A stretch of 64,000 nt of DNA from Zobellia roscoffensis (GCF_015330165.1 NZ_JADDXT010000002.1:1734504-1798503), one strand, 5' to 3'; shown: positions 16,881-26,014, numbered from the stretch's first letter. Notes: generated by a model from the letters alone, not told the origin. Numbers and translations: made by a program.

Positions 16881-18548
16881 ATGAAAAATATAAGGTTCTC
16901 TAATTTAGATAGAGCAAAAACAATACAGGAGCTAACCAATGACACGTATGACTTGGTTGTAATTGGTGGCGGTATTACAGGAGGTGGAATAGCACTAGAT
17001 GCGGCTTCACGTGGATTAAAAGTGGCCCTTTTGGAAAAAGGCGATTTTGCATCAGGTACCAGTAGTAAATCTACAAAACTAATTCATGGTGGATTGCGCT
17101 ATTTAAAGCAGTTTGATTTTTGGTTGGTAAAAGAGGTAGGTTCGGAGCGTGCGATTGTTCACAAACTGGCGCCACACTTGGTATTACCTGAAAAAATGTT
17201 GCTACCGCTTATTGAAAATGGTTCTTACGGTAAGTGGTTAACATCAATTGGCCTGAAAGTATATGATATTTTGGCACAGGTTACTGGTGAGGATAAACGA
17301 AAAATGTTGGAGAAGAAAGAGGCTATGAAACTAGAGCCCTTACTTCCTAAGAAAATAGTAAAAGGTGCAGGATATTATGCGGAATACCGTACGGATGATG
17401 CGCGTCTAACTATTGAAAATATTAAGTCTAGCTTATTATTTGGCGCTCAGGCATTGAATTATGCTTCTGTAGAGGACTTTGTCTATGTAGATGATAAAGT
17501 GGCAGGAGTTAAGGTAAAAGATGGTGTTAGCGGTGCTACATTTAGTATTAAGTCTAAATATGTGATTAGCGCAGCTGGTCCATGGGTGGATGAACTTAGA
17601 AGTACCAATAACTCTAAAAAAGGAAAGCAGCTGCACTTGACCAAAGGGGTGCATTTAGTATTTCCTAAGGAAAAATTACCAATAAAACAATCGGTATATT
17701 TTGATGTTCCGGACGGTAGAATGATGTTTGCCATTCCGCGTGGAAAAATAACTTACGTAGGTACTACGGATACTAATTTCAATAAGGATAAGGATAATGT
17801 TCGTACAGATTTGGCAGATGCTATTTATCTGATTTCTGCTGTAAACAATATGTTTCCGAGCATCAATTTAGAAATGGAAGATATTATTTCTTCTTGGGCA
17901 GGTTTACGTCCGTTAATTCATGAAGAAGGCAAATCTGCTTCAGAACTGTCTAGAAAAGATGAGATTTTTACTTCAGATACAGGCCTTATAAGTATTGCTG
18001 GAGGAAAGCTCACCGGTTACCGTAAAATGGCAGAGCGGGTTGTTGACCGTATCGCTAAAAAAATGGAGGAAGAAGACGGTACCCAGTTGAAGGAATGTTA
18101 TACAGAAAAGATATTCTTATGTGGGAATGTTGATTTCAAAAAATTCAAACACGTTGAAAAGTATATTGCTGAGGTTTACAGCCGTATTAAACCTGATGGC
18201 TTTTCTAAGCACGATGCTTGGTTCTTGGTTACCAATTATGGTAAGCAGACGGAAATGATCTTGGAAAACTATGCAGCGTTAAAAGATGCGGATAAATACG
18301 TCCGTATGGCAAAAGCTGAACTTCAATTTGGTGTTGAGTTTGAAATGGTCCAAAATCCAATGGATTTCTTTATCAGAAGAACGGGTAGATTGTATTTTGA
18401 TATTGATAGTATCCGTACTCTAATGGAGCCTTTACTAGAAGAGTTTAAATCAATTTTTGCTGTTGATGACGCTCAGGTTGCTGAATGGAGAGAAATCCTA
18501 ATGAAAGAACTAGATGACCACTCGAACTTCACCCTAGACCGCGTATAG
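16881..18548 (+). CDS. glpD: FAD-dependent glycerol-3-phosphate dehydrogenase
   Basis: This 555-aa flavoprotein oxidises glycerol 3-phosphate to dihydroxyacetone phosphate and passes electrons to quinone at the inner membrane. The FAD-binding GGGITGGG loop is at about residues 29-36, followed by the family block EKGDFASGTSSKSTKL and HGGLRYL. The conserved AGGKLTGYRKMAERV segment and a C-terminal DAO_C helical domain follow. It is in an operon with glpK. gpsA, which catalyses the reverse reaction in lipid synthesis, is encoded convergently just downstream. Confidence 0.95.
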   Translation: MKNIRFSNLDRAKTIQELTNDTYDLVVIGGGITGGGIALDAASRGLKVALLEKGDFASGTSSKSTKLIHGGLRYLKQFDFWLVKEVGSERAIVHKLAPHLVLPEKMLLPLIENGSYGKWLTSIGLKVYDILAQVTGEDKRKMLEKKEAMKLEPLLPKKIVKGAGYYAEYRTDDARLTIENIKSSLLFGAQALNYASVEDFVYVDDKVAGVKVKDGVSGATFSIKSKYVISAAGPWVDELRSTNNSKKGKQLHLTKGVHLVFPKEKLPIKQSVYFDVPDGRMMFAIPRGKITYVGTTDTNFNKDKDNVRTDLADAIYLISAVNNMFPSINLEMEDIISSWAGLRPLIHEEGKSASELSRKDEIFTSDTGLISIAGGKLTGYRKMAERVVDRIAKKMEEEDGTQLKECYTEKIFLCGNVDFKKFKHVEKYIAEVYSRIKPDGFSKHDAWFLVTNYGKQTEMILENYAALKDADKYVRMAKAELQFGVEFEMVQNPMDFFIRRTGRLYFDIDSIRTLMEPLLEEFKSIFAVDDAQVAEWREILMKELDDHSNFTLDRV

Positions 18549-18593
18549 TTCGCAACCGGGTGAAATTGTAAAAAATTAATGTTGAGTGATAAG

Positions 18594-18626
18594 TCGGTCC
18601 GTTTTCCAAAGAAACGGGCCGATTTT
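18594..18626. terminator. Hairpin between glpD and gpsA
   Basis: An 11-bp stem (TCGGTCCGTTT / AAACGGGCCGA, one G-U pair) has a 7-nt loop and is followed by TTTT. It lies between two convergent genes and may terminate both. Confidence 0.65.
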
Positions 18627-18648
18627 GTGTTATACCGATTGGTATGTA

Positions 18649-19644
18649 TTAGTCTAATTTGTCCGTCAGCGCTGTAAAGACTTTTTTTGCGCTTTTATTC
18701 TCGTAAAGAACCGCGTATACAGCATCTATTATAGGCACTTTTACTTTTTTCTTGAAATTAGATTTAATAGCATAGGCGCTTTTAGTGGCGTAGTACCCTT
18801 CCGCAACCATGCGCATTTCCATCTGCGCACTTTTTACGGTATACCCCTTACCAATCATATTGCCAAACATACGGTTACGGCTAAATGTGGAATATCCTGT
18901 AACCAACAAATCGCCCAAATAAGCAGATTCATTAATATTACGGTCTATTTTATGTATACGTTTTGTGTAACGTTTCATTTCGCGAATGGCGTTGCTCATA
19001 AGCACGCTTTGGAAATTATCTCCATAGCCCAATCCGTGGGCAATACCGGCGGCAATGGCATAAATATTTTTGAGCATTGCGGCATATTCGGTACCTATAA
19101 TATCTTCGGTAACTTTGGTTTTAATATAATCGCTGCTTAAATTTTTGGCAATGTAAGCCGCTTTTTCAGTATCTGCACAAGCAATAGTCAGATAAGAAAG
19201 ACGTTCTAGGGCCACTTCTTCTGCGTGACAGGGTCCGGTAATGACGCCAATATTTTCAAAAGGGATGTTATATTTTTCATGAAAGTGTTCCCCAACTATT
19301 AATCCAGATTCGGGCACAATACCTTTAATAGCGGAAAACACGATTTTATCCTTTAAAGAACTCGTTATTTTCTTTAACTCACCTTCAACAAACGCAGAGG
19401 GTATAGCAAATATCAAGATATCCGAATTATCTACCGCTTTATTGATGTCATCGGTAAGTTCTAATTTGTTGGTGTCAAAAGTAACGGAAGTAAGGTACTT
19501 GGGGTTGTGTTTTTGAATGTTGATAAAACCAACGGCATCTGAATTCCGCATATACCAGCCTACCTTTTCTTGGTTTACACAAAGCATTTTCACAATGGCT
19601 GTAGCCCAGCTGCCGCCGCCTAATACTGTAAATTTTTGGGTCAT
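18649..19644 (-). CDS. gpsA: NAD(P)-dependent glycerol-3-phosphate dehydrogenase
   Basis: This 331-aa cytosolic enzyme reduces dihydroxyacetone phosphate to sn-glycerol 3-phosphate for phospholipid synthesis. The Rossmann loop GGGSWATA is at residues 9-16. The conserved GPCHAEEV and the catalytic lysine in EYAAMLKNIYAIAAG are present, and length matches the family (about 330 aa). It is transcribed alone from its own likely promoter and is convergent with glpD. Confidence 0.95.
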   Translation of the reverse strand: MTQKFTVLGGGSWATAIVKMLCVNQEKVGWYMRNSDAVGFINIQKHNPKYLTSVTFDTNKLELTDDINKAVDNSDILIFAIPSAFVEGELKKITSSLKDKIVFSAIKGIVPESGLIVGEHFHEKYNIPFENIGVITGPCHAEEVALERLSYLTIACADTEKAAYIAKNLSSDYIKTKVTEDIIGTEYAAMLKNIYAIAAGIAHGLGYGDNFQSVLMSNAIREMKRYTKRIHKIDRNINESAYLGDLLVTGYSTFSRNRMFGNMIGKGYTVKSAQMEMRMVAEGYYATKSAYAIKSNFKKKVKVPIIDAVYAVLYENKSAKKVFTALTDKLD

Positions 19645-19711
19645 AGCACTATAATAGATGTCTTAGTTACTGTTAAATGGTTGGTTATAGGTATTGGAAT
19701 TTCACTTGGTA

Positions 19712-19719
19712 CAAAACTA
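19712..19719 (-). promoter_or_regulatory. Candidate -7 box for gpsA
   Basis: The minus strand reads TAGTTTTG, an exact TAnnTTTG match about 67 nt upstream of the gpsA ATG. There is no clear -33 element. Confidence 0.35.
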
Positions 19720-19818
19720 GTTAATTTTAAAACCGAAACCTTAAGTGTTGATTAATAGTGCATTAAGAATAATGGCACGGTGCTTGTTTTGGATAGTAAG
19801 AATTGTAATACCATCATT

Positions 19819-20730
19819 ATGAAGACAAAACTACTTTTAACAACAATTTTTGCAGCCACTTTAATGACCTCATGTTATACTGAGGTTATTGTTGAAGATG
19901 ATTTTATAGATGCGCCTGTATACAATACAAGCCAAGTATTGCAGTCATATGACCTATGGTATGTAGATATTAATGCGACTACGGGCAATGGAGAAGTTCC
20001 TTTTTTACAACGCGCATTTACCGTGTCTTTTGAAAGGGGTACATTTTATGCCAATAACAATATAGTGGGCATTGGTAAAACAGGAAATGGTTTTGGTATT
20101 GATGTGGGCTATTACAATACAGTTCGTGGATCGGTAGATATAAATCATGATATAGACGGAGAATGGTTTTTAGATGTATTTGCCGTAAGCGGTAATACTA
20201 TAGAATTATATGATGCACGTTCGGATACATCATATTATTTAAAGGGGTATCAGGTTAGTAATTTTGATTATGATATGTTGTTTTATGAGAATATCCATTA
20301 CTTTTTACAAGAGTATAATGCTTGGGAAAAATCATATACAAGTCTAGAAGGAGCCTTGAATGAGTTCGATAATGAGAACTTTTTGCAGTTTAATCCTAAC
20401 AATTTTAGGTCGTCTATTGATCAAGTTGGAACACCTCTTGTAAACCTTCAATGGGATTTTGAGGGAGATTACTCGGTGTACGACACTGCAGACGATGAAA
20501 TGCTCAAAACTTTAACACTGGACTACCGTTCATCGAGCAATGATTACTTTGAATTGTACGTTATTAATGAGAGTACTATTGAGCTTTATCATCCCCGCAG
20601 TAGAACAGTATATGAGTTCCGCGGAAAAGGTTATCAAGAGTATTTAAAAGCCGGAAAAGGCGCAGTAGAAAAAAAGAGAAAAAAGACTTCTAATCCCATA
20701 ATGAATGTGAAAAGAAGTAGAGATATATAA
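19819..20730 (+). CDS. Lipoprotein of unknown function (303 aa)
   Basis: The ATG at 19819 opens a lipoprotein signal with lipobox MTSC (Cys19). The mature part is acidic and seems to have two similar halves: each has an aromatic segment ending in a near-repeated IELYDARS (first half) or IELYHPRS (second half) strand. This points to a duplicated beta domain. The C-terminal 40 residues are Lys/Arg-rich. I recognise no enzymatic motif. It is expected at the cell envelope. The frame's upstream extension lacks a signal peptide and is probably not translated. A terminator follows. Confidence 0.7.
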   Translation: MKTKLLLTTIFAATLMTSCYTEVIVEDDFIDAPVYNTSQVLQSYDLWYVDINATTGNGEVPFLQRAFTVSFERGTFYANNNIVGIGKTGNGFGIDVGYYNTVRGSVDINHDIDGEWFLDVFAVSGNTIELYDARSDTSYYLKGYQVSNFDYDMLFYENIHYFLQEYNAWEKSYTSLEGALNEFDNENFLQFNPNNFRSSIDQVGTPLVNLQWDFEGDYSVYDTADDEMLKTLTLDYRSSSNDYFELYVINESTIELYHPRSRTVYEFRGKGYQEYLKAGKGAVEKKRKKTSNPIMNVKRSRDI

Positions 20731-20736
20731 ACGTTT

Positions 20737-20753
20737 TTTGGTTGGTTATTTAG
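20737..20753 (+). repeat. 17-nt motif shared with the 50.6 kb small-RNA candidate
   Basis: TTTGGTTGGTTATTTAG occurs here, just after the lipoprotein stop codon and 4 nt before a terminator stem, and again identically at 50675-50691, also just before a terminator. Confidence 0.8.
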
Positions 20754-20757
20754 TTAG

Positions 20758-20797
20758 AAATCGCCCATTGCAGCAATGCTTTGGGCGGTTTTTTTTT
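20758..20797 (+). terminator. Intrinsic terminator
   Basis: A 10-bp stem (AAATCGCCCA / TGGGCGGTTT, one G-U pair) has a 14-nt loop and runs into a U-tract. It ends the lipoprotein transcript. Confidence 0.75.
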
Positions 20798-20900
20798 CAG
20801 ACATTTAGAAGAGCTTCCGTACATATCCCACCCTTTTCTTATTTACAAGAGATATAGATATGGGGCCCGTAGCACCTCCGCAAGGTCTTTTTAGTTGCTA

Positions 20901-20919
20901 ACCCTATGGCATATAGGGT
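20901..20919. promoter_or_regulatory. Inverted repeat, possible operator of the SulP gene
   Basis: ACCCTAT-GGCAT-ATAGGGT is a perfect 7-bp inverted repeat with a 5-nt spacer. It ends 9 nt before the candidate -7 box at 20929, so it would overlap the -33 region. Confidence 0.35.
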
Positions 20920-20928
20920 ATTTTGACG

Positions 20929-20936
20929 TATTTTTG
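20929..20936 (+). promoter_or_regulatory. Candidate -7 box for SulP transporter gene
   Basis: TATTTTTG matches TAnnTTTG exactly, about 22 nt before the ATG at 20958. Confidence 0.45.
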
Positions 20937-20957
20937 CACGCTTAAAATCCCAATGCC

Positions 20958-22529
20958 ATGAAGAAGTATCTGAATTTGTTCGATTTTAATCAGAAGGTCG
21001 ATTATAAAAATGAAATATTAGCGGGATTAACGGTTGCAATGACGATGATACCAGAATCGTTAATGTTTGCGATTCTTGCTGGATTTTCGCCATTAGTAGG
21101 TTTGTACGCTGCTTTTATAATGGGCTTGGTTACATCTATTTTTGGAGGAAGACCTGGGCTAATTTCCGGTGGGGCCGGTGCTACGGTAGTGGTATTGATG
21201 GCGCTGATGAGTTCTCATGGATTGGAATATGTTTTTGCAGCAGTTGCCTTGGCAGGTGTTTTTCAAATGATAGTAGGTCTCTTAAAGCTTGGTAAGTTTA
21301 TTCGTTTAGTTCCTCAACCTGTAATGTTCGGGTTTGTTAATGGTTTGGCTGTCATTATTTTTATGGCACAAATGGACCAATTTAAAATGGGGACGGGAGA
21401 TGCTGCAGTGTGGCTGTCAGGAACTCCATTGTATACTATGTTAGGTCTGGTATTGTTTACAATCGCAATTATCGTTTTTGTTCCCAAATTGACCAAAGCG
21501 GTTCCGTCTTCCCTAATTGGAATTATCGTTGTATTTATAATAGTGTATGTTCTTGATATTGATACCAAACAAGTTGTGCATATTATTAATCAAGATACCT
21601 TGCCAGGAGAAGAACTTAAGTCGCTTAGCGGGTCACTGCCTTCATTTCACATACCCGATATCTCCTTAACAGTGGAAGACTTTATGGTCATTTTACCGTA
21701 TGGTTTAATTATGGCAGCAGTGGGACTAACAGAAGGTTTACTTACATTAAACCTAGTAGATGAAATTACCGGTACCAAGGGAAGTGGTAACAGAGAGTGT
21801 TTGGCACAGGGAGGAGCAAATATATTGAACGGATTTTTTGGAGGAATGGGCGGATGTCCTATGATTGCGCAAACTTTGGTTAATCTATCAGCTGGTTCTA
21901 GGGCAAGATTGTCGGGAATAATTGCTTCATTAACTATATTAATAATTATACTGTTCGGAGCTCCAGTCATAGAACTTGTTCCTATTGCCGCATTGGTAGG
22001 GGTTATGGTAATGGTCGCCGTTGGTACATTTGAATGGGCAAGTTTTAAGGCTTTACGACGAATGCCTAAGCCAGATATTTTTGTAATGATATTGGTCACC
22101 TTAATTACCGTGCTATTGCACAATTTGGCTTTAGCCGTATTAATAGGGGTTATAATATCTGCATTGGTATTTGCTTGGGAAAGTGCAAAGCGAATTAGGG
22201 CTCGTAAACATATAGACGAAAATGGGGTTAAACATTATGAAATTTATGGTCCTTTGTTTTTCGGTTCGGTAACTGCTTTTAATGAAAAGTTTGATGTGCT
22301 CAACGATCCAGACGAAGTGATAATTGACTTTGCAGAAAGTAAAGTTTCGGACATGTCCGCAATAGAAGCTTTAAATAGAATCACAGAGCGATACGCTGAA
22401 CAGGGTAAGAAAGTTCAATTAAGGCACTTAAGTAGAGATTGTATTCGCCTTTTAGAAAATGCCATTGATATTATTGATGTAAACGTTCTAGAGGATCCAA
22501 CTTACAAAGTGGTTACGGATAAGGTTTAA
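20958..22529 (+). CDS. SulP family anion transporter with STAS domain
   Basis: This 523-aa inner-membrane protein has a long hydrophobic SLC26/SulP core (about residues 15-405) with the family landmark MIPESLMFAILAG in the first helices and GGRPGLISGGAGATVVV nearby. It ends in a cytoplasmic STAS domain (about 425-520), containing the VIIDFAESKVSDMSAIEAL strand-helix. SulP proteins carry sulfate, bicarbonate or dicarboxylates; the substrate cannot be read from the sequence and no sulfate-assimilation genes are adjacent. Its stop is 2 bp from the convergent EEP gene. Confidence 0.9.
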   Translation: MKKYLNLFDFNQKVDYKNEILAGLTVAMTMIPESLMFAILAGFSPLVGLYAAFIMGLVTSIFGGRPGLISGGAGATVVVLMALMSSHGLEYVFAAVALAGVFQMIVGLLKLGKFIRLVPQPVMFGFVNGLAVIIFMAQMDQFKMGTGDAAVWLSGTPLYTMLGLVLFTIAIIVFVPKLTKAVPSSLIGIIVVFIIVYVLDIDTKQVVHIINQDTLPGEELKSLSGSLPSFHIPDISLTVEDFMVILPYGLIMAAVGLTEGLLTLNLVDEITGTKGSGNRECLAQGGANILNGFFGGMGGCPMIAQTLVNLSAGSRARLSGIIASLTILIIILFGAPVIELVPIAALVGVMVMVAVGTFEWASFKALRRMPKPDIFVMILVTLITVLLHNLALAVLIGVIISALVFAWESAKRIRARKHIDENGVKHYEIYGPLFFGSVTAFNEKFDVLNDPDEVIIDFAESKVSDMSAIEALNRITERYAEQGKKVQLRHLSRDCIRLLENAIDIIDVNVLEDPTYKVVTDKV

Positions 22530-22531
22530 GA

Positions 22532-23242
22532 TTATAGTTTAAAATGACTGAAAATAGGAAGGTGATCGCTAATTTTCAACCATATGCTCACCTCGCCAAT
22601 TTGAATTAGTTTCAAATTATCTTGGAATTTACTAGGTCCAAATACATAATCTATGTGATATTTTTTTTCAAGATTACGTTGAAGGAAAAACGTAGGGTAT
22701 AATTCTTTTCCCTGTGATTCTTTATAAAAAAAGTGATATAGACTTTCTATGCCAATTTCGCTTAACTCGGATACAACATCGGAGTGGTTCCACCAACGGT
22801 CCCATTTATCCCAACAAATATTACTATTAAAATCACCAAGAATAAGGCAGTTTTGTAAGTTGCTTTTATTGATTTGTAGATATTTCCAGAATTGACCGAT
22901 GTACCCAAAAGTAGGAGAATTGTTGTGGTGAGTCCAAACTGCTAAAAGGTTGAACTCATTATTAATCCTACAGGGTAAAAAGTGTTTTACATCGTGGTCT
23001 TTATAGCTATGTGACCAAGTCAATGGAGATAAATCAATAGTATCTTTTGCAAATATCCCTAGGCCTTTGTTCTTAGTGTCACCTATCCATAAATGGTTAT
23101 TGGCCCACTTTGCATATTTCTTATGATTGGTTTTTAAAGGATTTTCACATTCTTGCACCACATAGATATCCGCATCAAATACAAAAAGGGCTTCAAACTT
23201 ATTTCTGAGTGCTCCGTTACAGTTCCATGTAACAATTTTCAT
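22532..23242 (-). CDS. Endonuclease/exonuclease/phosphatase-fold protein
   Basis: This 236-aa protein has the EEP (DNase I-like) core: TWNCNG at the N-terminus, QECE with metal ligand Glu31, the LGDFNSN loop, and the terminal SDHLPI with the catalytic histidine. There is no signal peptide, so it is expected in the cytosol. Substrate could be nucleic acid or a phosphoester; the length is short, as in exonuclease III-like members. It lies 24 bp downstream of the GH105 gene on the same strand, so the two are probably co-transcribed, although no functional link is obvious. Confidence 0.85.
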   Translation of the reverse strand: MKIVTWNCNGALRNKFEALFVFDADIYVVQECENPLKTNHKKYAKWANNHLWIGDTKNKGLGIFAKDTIDLSPLTWSHSYKDHDVKHFLPCRINNEFNLLAVWTHHNNSPTFGYIGQFWKYLQINKSNLQNCLILGDFNSNICWDKWDRWWNHSDVVSELSEIGIESLYHFFYKESQGKELYPTFFLQRNLEKKYHIDYVFGPSKFQDNLKLIQIGEVSIWLKISDHLPIFSHFKL

Positions 23243-23266
23243 GATTTGTAACTTTAATTTTCGGAA

Positions 23267-24382
23267 TTACTCCCCACCATAAAGCTGATACACTTCTGAA
23301 CCAGCACTTAAGAAAGCACCCGTTCCATATACTTCCGTTTTATCCGGCCAAGCTTTGCCCGGTGCCGCACCAATAGGTTGTACATAGCCTAACATTCCGT
23401 CTTTGGTTACATGGCCTACCATAGCGTTCCATCCTTTTTTAACAGCTGGCTCGTAGGTGTCCTTGTCCAAAATACCTTTGTTTATACCCCATGCCAACCC
23501 GTAAACATAGAATGACGAACCACTTGTTTCAGGAGTAGGATAAAACTCTTGACCTAAAAGACTCATGGCCCAATGCCCTTCTTCAGTTTGAATCTCAAGA
23601 AGCTTTTTCGCCATTTTGGTATAGATGTCCAAGAAATAGGCATATTCTTCGCTTTTTGGGTCCAATTCGTTCATGATGTTGGTAAGCCCGGCAAACACCC
23701 ATCCGTTTCCTCTGGACCAAAATATTTTTGTACCGTTGTCTAACTGGTCAAAATACCGTTCATCACGGTAGTAAAGGCTTTCCTCTTTATCAAAAAGAAA
23801 ATCCGTGGAAGCCTTAAATTCAGACACCATAAAGTCTAGATACTTTTTCTCTCCTGTTTCTTTGTACAACTTTGCCCAAACAGGAGGTGACATGAAAAGG
23901 GCATCGCACCAGTTCCAACGGTCTTGGTGATATGGTGTTTTCCATTCCAAAGAGCTTTGCGAAGGGTGATACATAATAAAATTGAATTGCTCTTTGGTGG
24001 TGGCAATCATCTTTTCATCATTGTATTTACGAAAAAGGTCAATGTACATTTGGCCAACAGCGTGGTCATCTGCATGATACTTTCGTTTATATAATTGCCA
24101 TTCATTTTCATTACCTATGTTTTTTAACCATTCATAATACGTGTCATCATCTGCCATTTCTGCCCATTTTACCATACCTACATAAAGAGCGGCATTAGTC
24201 CAATCTAAAGGGTGATGTGGTTTTTTATGGTCGCTATACAGCCCTTCAAAATTTTCGATTTGCCAATCGGCAACGCGCTGCATACTTTCCTTTACTTTTT
24301 TTGGTTTTATCTTTTGTGAAAAAGACGTGTTCGTACACGAAAAAATGATAATGGCGAGAGAAAAACGTAAAATTGATTTCAA
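23267..24382 (-). CDS. GH105/GH88-family unsaturated uronyl hydrolase
   Basis: This 371-aa secreted protein (signal peptide about residues 1-22) has the six-hairpin fold of unsaturated glucuronyl or rhamnogalacturonyl hydrolases. It shows HADDHAVGQMY (Asp106) and the family signature WCDALFMSPP with the likely catalytic Asp160, then RGNGWVFAGL. These enzymes remove the unsaturated uronic acid left by polysaccharide lyases from pectin, ulvan or similar polymers, in the periplasm. No lyase or SusC/D pair sits next to it, so the target polysaccharide is unknown. It is followed by an EEP gene. Family is clear; substrate is inferred. Confidence 0.88.
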   Translation of the reverse strand: MKSILRFSLAIIIFSCTNTSFSQKIKPKKVKESMQRVADWQIENFEGLYSDHKKPHHPLDWTNAALYVGMVKWAEMADDDTYYEWLKNIGNENEWQLYKRKYHADDHAVGQMYIDLFRKYNDEKMIATTKEQFNFIMYHPSQSSLEWKTPYHQDRWNWCDALFMSPPVWAKLYKETGEKKYLDFMVSEFKASTDFLFDKEESLYYRDERYFDQLDNGTKIFWSRGNGWVFAGLTNIMNELDPKSEEYAYFLDIYTKMAKKLLEIQTEEGHWAMSLLGQEFYPTPETSGSSFYVYGLAWGINKGILDKDTYEPAVKKGWNAMVGHVTKDGMLGYVQPIGAAPGKAWPDKTEVYGTGAFLSAGSEVYQLYGGE

Positions 24383-24422
24383 TGGAACAGGGTTTAAGAG
24401 GATTGAGAGCTACTAATATATT

Positions 24423-24468
24423 CAAAAAAAACATGCCGTCGCCCTATCTTTTAATAGAACAACGGCAT
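24423..24468 (-). terminator. Intrinsic terminator of the cytochrome c gene
   Basis: ATGCCGT (24433-24439) pairs with ACGGCAT (24462-24468) with a 22-nt loop. On the minus strand the hairpin is followed by a run of eight T, isolating the cytochrome gene from the GH105 gene. Confidence 0.6.
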
Positions 24469-24490
24469 ATGTATATAAAATTAGCGGCTA

Positions 24491-24976
24491 CTAAAGCGTA
24501 CGAAGGTACTCTGCAACTGCTCTTGTGTCTTCTTCAGAAAGATTCTGATTTAACATAATAGCGTTATTATATTCTTTTAATAATGCCTGTGCAATAGGGT
24601 CTTCTTTGAGCATTTTGTCAGGGTTTGCAATCATGTTCATAACCCATGCTGGACTTCTTCTTTCATAAACACCTTTTAAAGCAGGGCCAATTAAGCGTTT
24701 GTCAACCATATGACAAGCCGTACATACAGCTTTAAACTTTGCTTCGCCGGTAGCAGCCATATCAGCGTTGATATCTGCGTCAAAAGAAATATCTTTATAT
24801 GGTCCAACACCTTGGTTATCCATATCAACAGGTACACCTTCGGATTTGGCTTCTACAGCTTTAGTTTCGGTTTTGGTTCTGTTCATTTCAAAACCACCCT
24901 TTTTTTCTTCCTTTTTCTCTTCGCCACAGCTGGCAAGCAAAGCACCCAGTGCCAATACGCTTAGTAATTTTTTCAT
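24491..24976 (-). CDS. Monoheme cytochrome c lipoprotein
   Basis: This 161-aa protein has lipobox LASC (Cys17), a Lys/Glu-rich linker (about residues 18-50), and one class I cytochrome c domain (about 72-161). The heme is bound through CTACH (Cys85, Cys88, His89), with Met141 in NNAIML the likely sixth ligand. It is membrane-anchored on the periplasmic side and presumably passes electrons between respiratory complexes or to a periplasmic enzyme; the partner is not evident from the neighbours. It is probably a single-gene transcript, with its own terminator. Confidence 0.9.
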   Translation of the reverse strand: MKKLLSVLALGALLASCGEEKKEEKKGGFEMNRTKTETKAVEAKSEGVPVDMDNQGVGPYKDISFDADINADMAATGEAKFKAVCTACHMVDKRLIGPALKGVYERRSPAWVMNMIANPDKMLKEDPIAQALLKEYNNAIMLNQNLSEEDTRAVAEYLRTL

Positions 24977-25051
24977 CTTATCCCTTATTTCAATGTTCTA
25001 GCCTTTAGTGCGGCTTTTTATTTGCGTCGCTAATATAACGATTCACTAAAT

Positions 25052-26014
25052 TTAAACCATGTCTTGTACAAATTTAATTGCTGTTTTTTCTGAATAATAG
25101 AGATCAGAAGGCGCTACAAAGCCCACGTGACCTCCAAAATTGGGGACTTTGAAATAAACGTTCGGGTTTTCTTCTGCCTCGATATACGGGTAACATTCAT
25201 CGCCTAAAAAGGAATCATTTTTTGCGTTGATAATAAGTGACGGTATTTTAATTTTAGGTAAGAACTGCCGGCAACTACATTGTTCATAATAATCTATGGC
25301 ATTTTTAAAACCGTGCGCCCTACTTGTGTAGATGTCATCAAAATCTTTTAAAGTTTTAATAGCGAGAACATCTTCCTTTGAAATTTTATCGGGAAACAAT
25401 TCTATTTTACTCCATAGTTTGCTGACCAAATGTTTTTTGAAACGCTTGGCGTAGAGGTAATTTTTTGCGGATAATAATTCTTTTAATGAACTATAAAGGT
25501 TGCACGGCACTGAAACACCTATGACAGCTTTTAGTTCCGCAGGAAGTATTCGTTCTTCACCGACATATTTTAAAGCTAAGTTCCCGCCTAAACTCACACC
25601 TTTTATATAGATTTCAGAATACTTTTGTTTTTTTAGAATATGTTGCACTACTGCATCCAAATCTTCTGTTGCACCGGAGTGGTATGAACGAAAAAGACGA
25701 TTCGTTTCCCCGCTACACCCCCTAAAATTTACGGAACAGGCATCAACTCCTTTAGTGTTGAAAGCTTTTGCGCTTCCAGTTATATAGGGGCGTTGCGCAT
25801 TTCCCTCTAAACCGTGGAGTAGTATAATTACTTTTTCGGATTTAGTTTCTGAATAGCTCCAATCCAAATCCATGAAATCACCATCTTCTAGTTCTAGCCG
25901 TTCCCGCTGTTGCACCAATCCTTCTATTCGTCTAAAAAGTCCTGAATATACAGTAGATAGGTGTCCGTTTTTAAATATGAAATTAGGGTTGTAATCAGAG
26001 GGTACTAAAGGCAT
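25052..26014 (-). CDS. YheT-like alpha/beta hydrolase
   Basis: This 320-aa protein has an alpha/beta-hydrolase fold. It has the oxyanion HGLEGNAQRPY segment near residue 67, the NFRGCSGE loop (about 96-103) typical of the YheT/ABHD1-3 branch, the nucleophile Ser141 in GVSLGG, and a C-terminal GGHVGF histidine. Members hydrolyse esters or phospholipids; the substrate here is unknown. There is no signal peptide. It is divergent from the ZnF-UBP gene. Confidence 0.88.
   Translation of the reverse strand: MPLVPSDYNPNFIFKNGHLSTVYSGLFRRIEGLVQQRERLELEDGDFMDLDWSYSETKSEKVIILLHGLEGNAQRPYITGSAKAFNTKGVDACSVNFRGCSGETNRLFRSYHSGATEDLDAVVQHILKKQKYSEIYIKGVSLGGNLALKYVGEERILPAELKAVIGVSVPCNLYSSLKELLSAKNYLYAKRFKKHLVSKLWSKIELFPDKISKEDVLAIKTLKDFDDIYTSRAHGFKNAIDYYEQCSCRQFLPKIKIPSLIINAKNDSFLGDECYPYIEAEENPNVYFKVPNFGGHVGFVAPSDLYYSEKTAIKFVQDMV

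Noticed and set aside
21647..22123. 158-aa minus-strand frame inside the SulP gene
   Set aside because: Low-complexity Ile/Thr/Pro composition typical of an antisense shadow of a membrane protein gene.
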